Assembly: GCA_904501885.1 (NCBI GenBank)
Contig: CAJGCP010000004.1
Coordinates: 1 to 64,000 of the forward strand
DNA length: 64,000 nucleotides
Direction: 5' to 3'
Origin: an uncultured Acetatifactor sp.
GTDB taxonomy: Bacteria; Bacillota; Clostridia; Lachnospirales; Lachnospiraceae
Program-made: the position numbers and the translations under genes
Shown here: piece by piece, positions 57,872 to 64,000 of the stretch
Position numbering within the stretch: position 1 is the first letter of the stretch
Layout: each line of letters starts with the position of its first letter
The notes under the pieces: model-generated
What the model was told of the DNA's origin: nothing
Databases searched by the model: none
What the model saw: the letters and a program-made list of their open reading frames with translations, nothing else

Positions 57872-59176
57872 TTAATTTTGATTATTCTTCTGATTATAAT
57901 CTCTTACCATATTTGCCTTCGCCATCATACTGCCGGGCTTTGCCTGGCTGACAGGTCTGGTTGCTGCCTCTTCAGATGCATTTGCTTTCTCGGAATATGC
58001 AGATGCTGTACTTTGAATATTCTTTGTCTTCATATTCGCATAAGCATTCATCATTTCCTGGCGCTCTTTCATCTTTTCCATCTTTTTAGCGCTTTTCACA
58101 CTATTTTTCTTAATCAACTCATCAAAGTCCATCTTATCGATGTTCTTATTGATCACTACCTGCTGGATGCTTCTGATCACACTTCCGGCTACCCAATAAA
58201 GGCCCATACCTGCAGGCAATGAGAAACAAAACCATGCAGACATCAAAGGCATAATCTTATTCATGGTCTTCATAGAATTTGCCATAGAGTTCGCCTGATC
58301 ATTGCCATTCTGAGGCTGCTGAGGCATCAGTTTCACGCTAATCCACTGTGTCACTGCAGAAAGAATAGGAATCAAAACAGCACCAATTACAATTCCCCAT
58401 GTACCGGCTGCAATACCTGCCTTGATCAATACCATAGGAGAATCACCGATGTTTAATCCCAGAAAATTGTTATAAGTATTGATTAATCCCTCACTACCTA
58501 AAATCAATTTATCCCCAAAGGTCAAAGCATTTAATTCATAGTGATCTGCAACAATTGCCAAATCCGAGGATGATAGTCTGTTAAGTACATCTATGATACC
58601 ATTGGATAAGTTCTCACCTGACATACTTTTTCCATACATTGAAACCGTGCTGGTAATGGATTTAATACTTTCTTCAGCAATTCCTGTAGGATTCTGAAGA
58701 AAAGCTCCTTTATCCACGCTGATAATTTTTTCTGCCAGCACTCTAAATGTATCACCAATTTTACTTACATATGCCGGAATTGCATAAATTACACGGTACA
58801 ATGCAAAAAGGATGGGCATCTGAATCAACAACTGTACGCAGCTACCGCTGGGAGAAACTCCATATTTCGCGTAAACTGCCTGAATCTCCTGATTCTGTGC
58901 CATCATGGAATCATTGTCTTTTTTATTCTTGTACTTTGCCTGAATTGCCTGAAGTTCAGGATTCATTTTTGCAGACAATTTAGAGAATTTTTGCTGCTTC
59001 ACGGTAAGCGGCAACATAAGTACATTGACAACGATTGTAAAAAGAATAATTGCCAGACCTACATTTGGAATTCCAATCAGGTCTATCACATAGAAAATAC
59101 CGTTCATAATAAGTCCTAATAATTTTGCAATAGGACCTAAAAATCCTCCGGTTTGTGTCATTAAAATGAAATTCAT
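57872..59176 (-). CDS. yidC: Membrane protein insertase YidC (SpoIIIJ/OxaA)
   Basis: This 434-residue insertase has an N-terminal membrane region starting GPIAKLLGLIMNGIFYVIDLIGIPNVGLAIILFTIVVNVLMLPLTVKQQKFSKLSAKMNPELQAIQAKYKNK, which includes the conserved cytoplasmic helical hairpin. The YidC core continues with QLLIQMPILFALYRVIYAIP and MPLMSAWFCFSLPAGMGLYWVAGSVIRSIQQVVIN. A long central extracytoplasmic insert (about 140-230) is larger than in Bacillus. The C-terminal basic tail could contact ribosomes. It lies between yidD and jag. Confidence 0.96.
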   Translation of the reverse strand: MNFILMTQTGGFLGPIAKLLGLIMNGIFYVIDLIGIPNVGLAIILFTIVVNVLMLPLTVKQQKFSKLSAKMNPELQAIQAKYKNKKDNDSMMAQNQEIQAVYAKYGVSPSGSCVQLLIQMPILFALYRVIYAIPAYVSKIGDTFRVLAEKIISVDKGAFLQNPTGIAEESIKSITSTVSMYGKSMSGENLSNGIIDVLNRLSSSDLAIVADHYELNALTFGDKLILGSEGLINTYNNFLGLNIGDSPMVLIKAGIAAGTWGIVIGAVLIPILSAVTQWISVKLMPQQPQNGNDQANSMANSMKTMNKIMPLMSAWFCFSLPAGMGLYWVAGSVIRSIQQVVINKNIDKMDFDELIKKNSVKSAKKMEKMKERQEMMNAYANMKTKNIQSTASAYSEKANASEEAATRPVSQAKPGSMMAKANMVRDYNQKNNQN

Positions 59177-59195
59177 TTATCCTCCATTCTGTGTA

Positions 59196-59405
59196 TCAGG
59201 GTACCGGATCATAACCGCCTTTCGAGAAGGGGTTACATCGAAGTATTCTCCAAATAGCCAATATGCCACCTTTTATTGCCCCATATTTTTCGATTGCTTC
59301 CAATCCATATTGGGAACAACTGGGTATATAGGGACATTTCGTCTTTTTCATAGGAGAAATGTATTTTTGATACCATCTGATCAATACAATTAAAACTTTT
59401 TTCAT
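59196..59405 (-). CDS. yidD: Membrane protein insertion efficiency factor YidD
   Basis: This 69-residue protein has the three-Cys YidD pattern: LIRWYQKYISPMKKTKCPYIPSCSQYGLEAIEKYGAIKGGILAIWRILRCNPFSKGGYDPVP. It is membrane-associated through an amphipathic N-terminal helix and aids YidC-dependent insertion. It overlaps rnpA by four bases and is followed by yidC. Confidence 0.96.
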   Translation of the reverse strand: MKKVLIVLIRWYQKYISPMKKTKCPYIPSCSQYGLEAIEKYGAIKGGILAIWRILRCNPFSKGGYDPVP

Positions 59406-59761
59406 TTTTCGTCTAAATAAAGATATACTTTTATAATTTGATGAAGCTTTCCAAGGTGTAGTAGCGCACTTTCTACTTCTCCGTATCCCACCGATGCTAC
59501 TGCCGGCCTTGCAACGACTACAATGTCTAAACCACTATTAAACACTGCTTCATGTAATCGGTAACTTTCTCGTATCAGTCTTGTTATTCGGTGTCTTACA
59601 ACACTGTTACCCACTTTTTTACTCACACTGATCCCAATTCTGTTTGTACCTAAGCCATTTTCCTTGATATACATCACAAGATACTTGTTTGCATATGATT
59701 TTCCGTACTTATAAACAAATTGGAACTGTTGATTCTTTTTTAAGCTTTCAGAAAATTTCAT
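59402..59761 (-). CDS. rnpA: Ribonuclease P protein component
   Basis: This 119-residue protein has KNQQFQFVYKYGKSYANKYLVMYI, then RIGISVSKKVGNSVVRHRITRLIRESYRL, the RNR motif equivalent (here KVGNSVVRHRITR), the basic helix that binds RNase P RNA. With the RNA subunit it removes tRNA 5' leaders. It follows rpmH across a hairpin terminator and overlaps yidD. Confidence 0.96.
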   Translation of the reverse strand: MKFSESLKKNQQFQFVYKYGKSYANKYLVMYIKENGLGTNRIGISVSKKVGNSVVRHRITRLIRESYRLHEAVFNSGLDIVVVARPAVASVGYGEVESALLHLGKLHQIIKVYLYLDEK

Positions 59762-59793
59762 TTATTCCTCCGCTCTTAACCTAATGAAAAAAA

Positions 59794-59811
59794 GGTCACA
59801 TTTCTGTGACC
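59794..59811 (-). terminator. Hairpin attenuator between rpmH and rnpA
   Basis: Minus-strand GGTCACA-GAAA-TGTGACC followed by seven T; the stem begins with the last base of the rpmH stop codon. Partial termination here would give more L34 than RnpA message. Confidence 0.8.
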
Positions 59812-59945
59812 TATGCGGATAATTTCTTTCTTCCTTTTGCGCGTCTTGCTGCCAGAACTTTTCTTCCGCCGGGAGTACTCATTCTTGCTCTAAATCCGTG
59901 AACTTTAGAGTGGGAACGCTTCTTGGGCTGAAATGTCATCTTCAT
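59811..59945 (-). CDS. rpmH: 50S ribosomal protein L34
   Basis: This 44-residue protein reads MKMTFQPKKRSHSKVHGFRA then RMSTPGGRKVLAARRAKGRKKLSA, the universal L34 sequence. A strong GGAGGTG ribosome-binding site precedes the ATG. It is the first gene of the rpmH-rnpA-yidD-yidC-jag operon that runs leftward from the origin. Confidence 0.98.
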   Translation of the reverse strand: MKMTFQPKKRSHSKVHGFRARMSTPGGRKVLAARRAKGRKKLSA

Positions 59946-60025
59946 GGAAAGGCACCTCCTTCTCTCTAAAACCTTCATATATAAAGGTAACTAAATTTTC
60001 GTAATTTTAGGAAAATAGCAAGTTG

Positions 60026-60054
60026 ATTGTATAAGAAAAACCTTGCTGTGTCAA
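60026..60054 (-). promoter_or_regulatory. rpmH operon promoter
   Basis: Minus-strand TTGACA (60054-60049), 17 bp, TACAAT (60031-60026), about 80 bp before the rpmH ATG and at the left edge of the origin region. Confidence 0.8.
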
Positions 60055-60107
60055 GGAAAAATGCGGAATTTTTATTCTAAAAAAAATTTTATTTTTTAAA
60101 AATTAAG

Positions 60108-60383
60108 TTATACACATAGATATCCACAAAAATAATCAATATTCATTTTTTTATAAATTTTTATGCTTTTTTGTGGATAACTGTTTTTTTATGTGGATGA
60201 ATATGTTATTATTATGTGGATAACACTTATTTTACCTTGTTTTTTGGGGATAAAATTTCTATTATTATTTTTGTGGTTATGTGGATTTTTCCACATACAA
60301 CTTTGTTTTTATGTGATTATAAACTGACTTTTCCACATTATGTGGATAACTTTACTCTTTATTTAAAATTTTTCTGTTGATAA
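60108..60383. other. oriC: Replication origin region, DnaA-box cluster upstream of dnaA
   Basis: This very AT-rich rpmH-dnaA interval (59946-60455) contains perfect DnaA boxes TTATACACA (60108-60116) and TGTGGATAA (60172-60180, 60215-60223, 60341-60349). One-mismatch boxes include ATATCCACA (60120), TGTGGATGA (60192), TTTTCCACA (60287 and 60329) and TGTTGATAA (60375). Several more degenerate copies lie near 60245-60290. Boxes occur in both orientations. Together with the second cluster after dnaA this forms a bipartite origin of the Bacillus type. Confidence 0.9.
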
Positions 60384-60398
60384 CTTGTATTTGAAAAA

Positions 60399-60427
60399 TT
60401 GTCTATTATATATTAAAATATTATAAA
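60399..60427 (+). promoter_or_regulatory. Candidate dnaA promoter
   Basis: TTGTCT (60399-60404), 17 bp, TATAAA (60422-60427), about 30 bp before the dnaA ATG. The region is so AT-rich that alternatives exist (TTGAAA at 60391 with TAAAAT). Nearby DnaA boxes suggest autoregulation. Confidence 0.45.
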
Positions 60428-60455
60428 TATCTATAGTTATAAGGCGGGGTCTGTT

Positions 60456-61817
60456 ATGGATTTAATCAGAGAAAATTGGGTTGCTATCAAAGAAGCTATC
60501 AAAGAAGAGTATAATATCACCGATATTTCTTATAAAACTTGGGTGGAACCCCTTAGTTTCTATAATATTACAGATAATACCATCAATATCGTAATATCTA
60601 AAGAACAGAGCCACCACGCACTTTCTTATATTTCTTCTAAATATAAGAATTTTTTCAAAGTAACTATTTCTGAAATGTTTGGTGTTGATTATGAAATCAA
60701 TTTTATCATGGAAAATGATAAAGATGATTTTTCTGTCAGTGAACCTTCCACTTCTAATTTAAATTTCAATGAAAATTACGAAAACTCTAATCTGGACAGT
60801 AAATATAAATTTGATACTTTTGTTGTAGGCAGTAATAACCGTTTTGCTCATTCTGCTGCCTTAGCTGTAGCAGAGTCACCGGGAGAATTATATAATCCCC
60901 TTTTTATTTACGGTGGTCCCGGTTTAGGTAAGACTCACTTAATTCATTCCATTGGTAATTATATTTTGGAAAATAATCCTAATAAAAAGGTTCTTTATGT
61001 GACCAGTGAAGATTTCACGAATGATGTGATTGATTCCATTAGACATGGTAATCCCTCTTCTATGTCTGAATTGCGTGATAAATATAGAACTGTTGATGTA
61101 TTAATCATCGATGATGTTCAGTTCATTATCGGTAAAGAAAGTACCCAGGAGGAATTTTTCCATACCTTCAACGTCCTCCACTCTGCTAATAAGGCAATTA
61201 TTATTACTTCCGATAAACCTCCTAAGGATATGGTTACTCTGGAAGAAAGATTCAGGTCCCGTTTCGAATGGGGATTGATTGCTGATATTCAAGTGCCTGA
61301 TTATGAAACAAGAGTAGCTATTCTTAAAAAGCAGGCAGAAAAAATTGATAAAAAGATAGATGAAGATATTTTCCAATATATTGCATCTAATATCAAAACA
61401 AATATTAGAGAATTAGAAGGTGCTTTCACTAAAATTATTGCTTTTGCAAAGTTAAATAATGTAGAACTAACCAAGGAACTGGCAGAAGAAGCTCTAAAAG
61501 ATGTTATTTATCCCAATAAAAACAAAGAAATAACTTCAACTTCCATATTAAATACCGTTGCAGAACATTATAACTTAAGCCCTGATGATATTAAATCTAA
61601 AAAGAGAAATGCGGAATTTGTAATTCCTAGACAGGTTGTTATGTATCTGTGTCGTACTTTAACAGAAGATTCTCTTTCTTATATATCAAGTATTGTTGGT
61701 AAGAAAGATCATACTACTGTTATTAACGGATATGACAAAATAAAGGGCTATATGGAAAGCAATGAAGATATGAAAAAGACCATTGAAATTATTATAAAAA
61801 AAATCATTCCTTCATAG
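60456..61817 (+). CDS. dnaA: Chromosomal replication initiator DnaA
   Basis: This 453-residue protein has all four domains: domain I (1-80, DLIRENWVAIKEAIKEEYNITDISYKTWVEPLSFY), an Asn/Ser-rich linker (about 85-117), the AAA+ domain III starting KYKFDTFVVGSNNRFAHSAA with Walker A GGPGLGKT (153-160) and Walker B DVLIIDDVQF, and domain IV with the DnaA-box-binding signature GKKDHTTVINGYDKI. AAGGCGGGG precedes the ATG. It is flanked on both sides by DnaA boxes. Confidence 0.99.
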   Translation: MDLIRENWVAIKEAIKEEYNITDISYKTWVEPLSFYNITDNTINIVISKEQSHHALSYISSKYKNFFKVTISEMFGVDYEINFIMENDKDDFSVSEPSTSNLNFNENYENSNLDSKYKFDTFVVGSNNRFAHSAALAVAESPGELYNPLFIYGGPGLGKTHLIHSIGNYILENNPNKKVLYVTSEDFTNDVIDSIRHGNPSSMSELRDKYRTVDVLIIDDVQFIIGKESTQEEFFHTFNVLHSANKAIIITSDKPPKDMVTLEERFRSRFEWGLIADIQVPDYETRVAILKKQAEKIDKKIDEDIFQYIASNIKTNIRELEGAFTKIIAFAKLNNVELTKELAEEALKDVIYPNKNKEITSTSILNTVAEHYNLSPDDIKSKKRNAEFVIPRQVVMYLCRTLTEDSLSYISSIVGKKDHTTVINGYDKIKGYMESNEDMKKTIEIIIKKIIPS

Positions 61818-61818
61818 T

Positions 61819-61920
61819 TGTGTATAACTAATTTTTTATACACATAAAAAGTGGAAATATACACAAGTTTTCCATAGCAATTTTCCTTGTAAAATGGTAT
61901 AATAGAGGAGGTTATCCACA
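61819..61920. other. Second DnaA-box cluster, between dnaA and dnaN
   Basis: Boxes TGTGTATAA (61819-61827), TTATACACA (61836-61844), ATATACACA (61857-61865, one mismatch) and TTATCCACA (61912-61920) lie in the 194-bp dnaA-dnaN interval. A TATAAT at 61898-61903 is the likely -10 of dnaN. In Bacillus the downstream cluster holds the unwinding element; the AT-rich stretch 61828-61900 could serve here. Confidence 0.75.
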
Positions 61921-62011
61921 TATCAACAACCCCTACTAATAATACTACTGAATTATTCTATATATTACATGTAAAAAGGCCCCTTTGGCCACAAAAAACG
62001 GAGGTAAAAAA

Positions 62012-63121
62012 ATGAAAATTGTTTGTTCTAAATCAGATCTTTTAAATGGTGTTCAAATCGTATCAAAAGCTGTTTCTAATAAAACAACAATGTCTATTTT
62101 GGAATGCATTATGGTAGACACTACAAAGGGTATTATCACTTTGACTGCTAATAATATGGACCTTGCCATTGAAACAGTGATTGAAGGTGAAATTATTGAA
62201 AGAGGTGCTATAGCATTAGATGCTAAGATTTTTTTAGAAATTGTAAGAAAGCTGCCTGAGAGTGATATTACCATCCAGACAGATAGTAATTACTTAACAA
62301 CCATCACTTGTGAAAAATCTAAATTCAATATCATCGGTAAATCCGGTCAGGACTTTTCTTATCTTCCTGCAGTGGAAAGAGAAGAAAGTATTAGAATTAG
62401 CCAGTTTACATTAAAAGAAGTTATCAGACAAACAATTTTTTCTATTTCTGACAACGAAAATAATAAATTAATGACCGGTGAATTATTTGAAATAAATAAC
62501 AATGTATTGAGAGTTGTTTCTTTGGATGGATTTAGAGTTTCCATCAGAAAAATAGAATTAAAAGAATCTTATAGTCCTAAAAAAGTAGTTGTTCCCGGTA
62601 AGACTTTAAATGAAATCAGTAAAATTTTAAATGGAAATGCAGACAGTATCGTAACAATCTATTTTAATCCGAAACATATTGTATTTGAGTTTGATAATAC
62701 AGTAGTTGTTTCAAGATTAATCGAAGGAGAGTACTACAAGATAGATCAGATGCTTTCCAGTGATTATGAAACAAAAGTAAAAATTAATAAAAAAGAACTA
62801 TTGAATTGTATTGATAGAGCAACTCTTCTTGTAAAAGAGGGAGATAAAAAGCCTATTATCATTTCCATCAATGATGAAAATATGGAATTAAAGATCAATT
62901 CTACTCTTGGAAGTATGAATGAAGAGATAGATATTCATAAATCCGGTAAAGATTTAATGATTGGTTTTAATCCTAAATTTTTAATTGATTCTTTGAAGGT
63001 GATAGATGAAGAAGAAATTACCATGTTTATGGTAAATTCTAAGGCACCTTGTTTTATCAAGGATGAAGAAGAAAGTTATATCTATCTGATTCTTCCTGTG
63101 AATTTTACTACAGTAAGCTAA
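62012..63121 (+). CDS. dnaN: DNA polymerase III sliding clamp beta subunit
   Basis: This 369-residue protein starts at the ATG at 62012, which has GGAGG seven bases upstream; a TTG nine codons earlier overlaps that site and is rejected. It has three topologically similar clamp domains: MKIVCSKSDLLNGVQIVSKAVSNKTTMSILECIMVDT at the start, LPAVEREESIRISQFTLKEVIRQTIFSIS for domain 2 and the C-terminal YIYLILPVNFTTVS, close to the usual LPVR ending. It tethers polymerase III to DNA. Order dnaA-dnaN-yaaA-recF is conserved. Confidence 0.98.
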   Translation: MKIVCSKSDLLNGVQIVSKAVSNKTTMSILECIMVDTTKGIITLTANNMDLAIETVIEGEIIERGAIALDAKIFLEIVRKLPESDITIQTDSNYLTTITCEKSKFNIIGKSGQDFSYLPAVEREESIRISQFTLKEVIRQTIFSISDNENNKLMTGELFEINNNVLRVVSLDGFRVSIRKIELKESYSPKKVVVPGKTLNEISKILNGNADSIVTIYFNPKHIVFEFDNTVVVSRLIEGEYYKIDQMLSSDYETKVKINKKELLNCIDRATLLVKEGDKKPIIISINDENMELKINSTLGSMNEEIDIHKSGKDLMIGFNPKFLIDSLKVIDEEEITMFMVNSKAPCFIKDEEESYIYLILPVNFTTVS

Positions 63122-63134
63122 AGTAGGTAAAAAA

Positions 63135-63341
63135 ATGGAAACATTAAAACTAAGAGAAGATTATATCAAACTTGGACAGGCAATTAAGGCAGTCGGTTAT
63201 GTAGAAAACGGCGTGGAAGCTAAATTTGTTATTCAAGATGGATATGTCAAAGTCAACGGCGAAGTGGAATTTCAAAGAGGAAAGAAATTAGTAGCCGGAG
63301 ATATTGTTGAATTTGATGGAAATGTTTTAAAAATTGAATAA
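63135..63341 (+). CDS. yaaA: S4-domain protein YaaA
   Basis: This 68-residue S4 RNA-binding protein (METLKLREDYIKLGQAIKAVGYVENGVEAKFVIQDGYVKVNGEVEFQRGKKL) sits in its usual place between dnaN and recF. It is thought to be linked to ribosome function; detail is unknown. The gap to dnaN is 13 bp. Confidence 0.93.
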   Translation: METLKLREDYIKLGQAIKAVGYVENGVEAKFVIQDGYVKVNGEVEFQRGKKLVAGDIVEFDGNVLKIE

Positions 63342-63364
63342 AAAATAATTCAAAGGTAATTTTC

Positions 63365-64000
63365 ATGATTATTAAATCAATCGAATTGGCAGATTACAGA
63401 AATTATGATTTTCTGACCATGGAATTTGACAAGGGAACAAATATTTTATATGGGGATAATGCCCAGGGTAAAACAAATATCTTGGAGGCTATTTATGTGG
63501 CAGCAACCACAAAATCCCATAAAGGCAGTAAGGATAAAGAAATCGTTAATTTCAATAAAGAGGAAGCTCATATAAGAACTTATGTTGAAAAAGAAGGTGT
63601 AGAAACAAGAGTTGATATGCACCTTCGGAAAAATAAGTCTAAAGGAATTGCGATTGATGGCCAAAAAATAAAAAAAGCCGCTGATTTACTAGGATTATGT
63701 AATGTGGTTTTCTTTTCTCCGGAAGATTTAGGAATTATAAAAAATGGCCCGGCAGAAAGAAGAAGATTTGTAGATATGGAATTGTGTCAATTAGACAGTT
63801 TTTATCTATACAATTTAAATAATTACAACAAAATAGTAAACCAGAGAAATAAGCTGCTCAAGGATATGTATCTGAATAATGATTTAAAAGAAACCCTGAA
63901 TATATGGGATATGCAGTTGGTTTCTTTCGGAAGTAAGATTATAGAGAGAAGAAAGCTTTTTATAGATCAGCTGAATGAAATTATTCTAGATATACATAAA
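63365..64000 (+). CDS. recF: DNA replication/repair protein RecF (3' end beyond window)
   Basis: 212 codons are visible from the ATG at 63365. The N-terminus MIIKSIELADYRNYDFLTMEFDKGTNILYGDNAQGKTNILEAIYV carries the RecF Walker A (GDNAQGKT), followed by KSHKGSKDKEIVNFNKEEA and VVFFSPEDLGIIKNGPAERRRFVDMEL, all family signatures. RecF is an SMC-like ATPase that loads RecA at gaps. The frame runs off the right edge; the C-terminal signature and Walker B are not seen. Confidence 0.97.
   Translation, partial: MIIKSIELADYRNYDFLTMEFDKGTNILYGDNAQGKTNILEAIYVAATTKSHKGSKDKEIVNFNKEEAHIRTYVEKEGVETRVDMHLRKNKSKGIAIDGQKIKKAADLLGLCNVVFFSPEDLGIIKNGPAERRRFVDMELCQLDSFYLYNLNNYNKIVNQRNKLLKDMYLNNDLKETLNIWDMQLVSFGSKIIERRKLFIDQLNEIILDIHK

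Overview
The window is the left flank and core of a chromosomal replication origin from a low-to-mid GC, spore-forming member of the Clostridia, most likely Lachnospiraceae. The evidence is the order rpmH-rnpA-yidD-yidC-jag, mnmE-mnmG-rsmG, parA-parB beside dnaA-dnaN-yaaA-recF; the sporulation block hup-rqcP-yabP-yabQ-divIC-spoIIE-tilS-hpt-ftsH; and families typical of that group (DUF3881, DUF4446, DUF3048). The genus cannot be fixed from the sequence alone.

Layout. Bases 60-64 kb hold dnaA, dnaN, yaaA and the start of recF on the plus strand, with DnaA-box clusters on both sides of dnaA. Leftward of the origin almost every gene is on the minus strand, so transcription runs with the leftward replication fork. 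Bases 47.6-60 kb are core: rpmH-rnpA-yidD-yidC-jag, mnmE-mnmG-rsmG, a hotdog thioesterase, two perfect parS sites, parA-parB-DUF4446, serS-DUF3881-tRNA-Arg. Bases 43-47.6 kb hold a DUF1538/tandem P-II-like/NlpC-P60 operon and a formate/nitrite-type channel gene divergent from a leuA fused to an AraC-type DNA-binding domain. Bases 30-41 kb hold a secreted foldase, cca, a CotS-like kinase, hup, the yab genes, a short spoIIE, tilS, hpt and ftsH. Bases 15-30 kb hold five tRNA genes, several polytopic GT-C-like or PTPS-related membrane proteins, a GH13 amylase, a CPA2 antiporter and a DUF3048 lipoprotein. Bases 11-15 kb hold a MATE exporter and a membrane pyrophosphatase with a structured leader.

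Bases 3.6-11.1 kb look like an accessory island: a TM2 protein, two unrecognised proteins, a small membrane protein, a BspA-like leucine-rich-repeat lipoprotein, a MerR-type regulator with matched operators at both divergent promoters, a HicAB toxin-antitoxin pair, and an intact RNase III paralogue overlapping a frameshifted XRE gene. Bases 1-3.6 kb hold ywlG, an FAD oxidoreductase and a lone GerA/SpoVAF germination gene.

The observations most worth following are the LeuA-AraC fusion, the terminator/antiterminator leader of the pyrophosphatase gene, the MerR/LRR regulatory pair, the RNase III-XRE unit, the FNT channel whose only nearby ATG lies inside its own -10 box, the DUF1538-P-II operon, and the spoIIE gene that lacks its membrane domain but keeps a 21-bp-spaced promoter of the Spo0A type. 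I found no CRISPR array, rRNA operon, insertion sequence or prophage.
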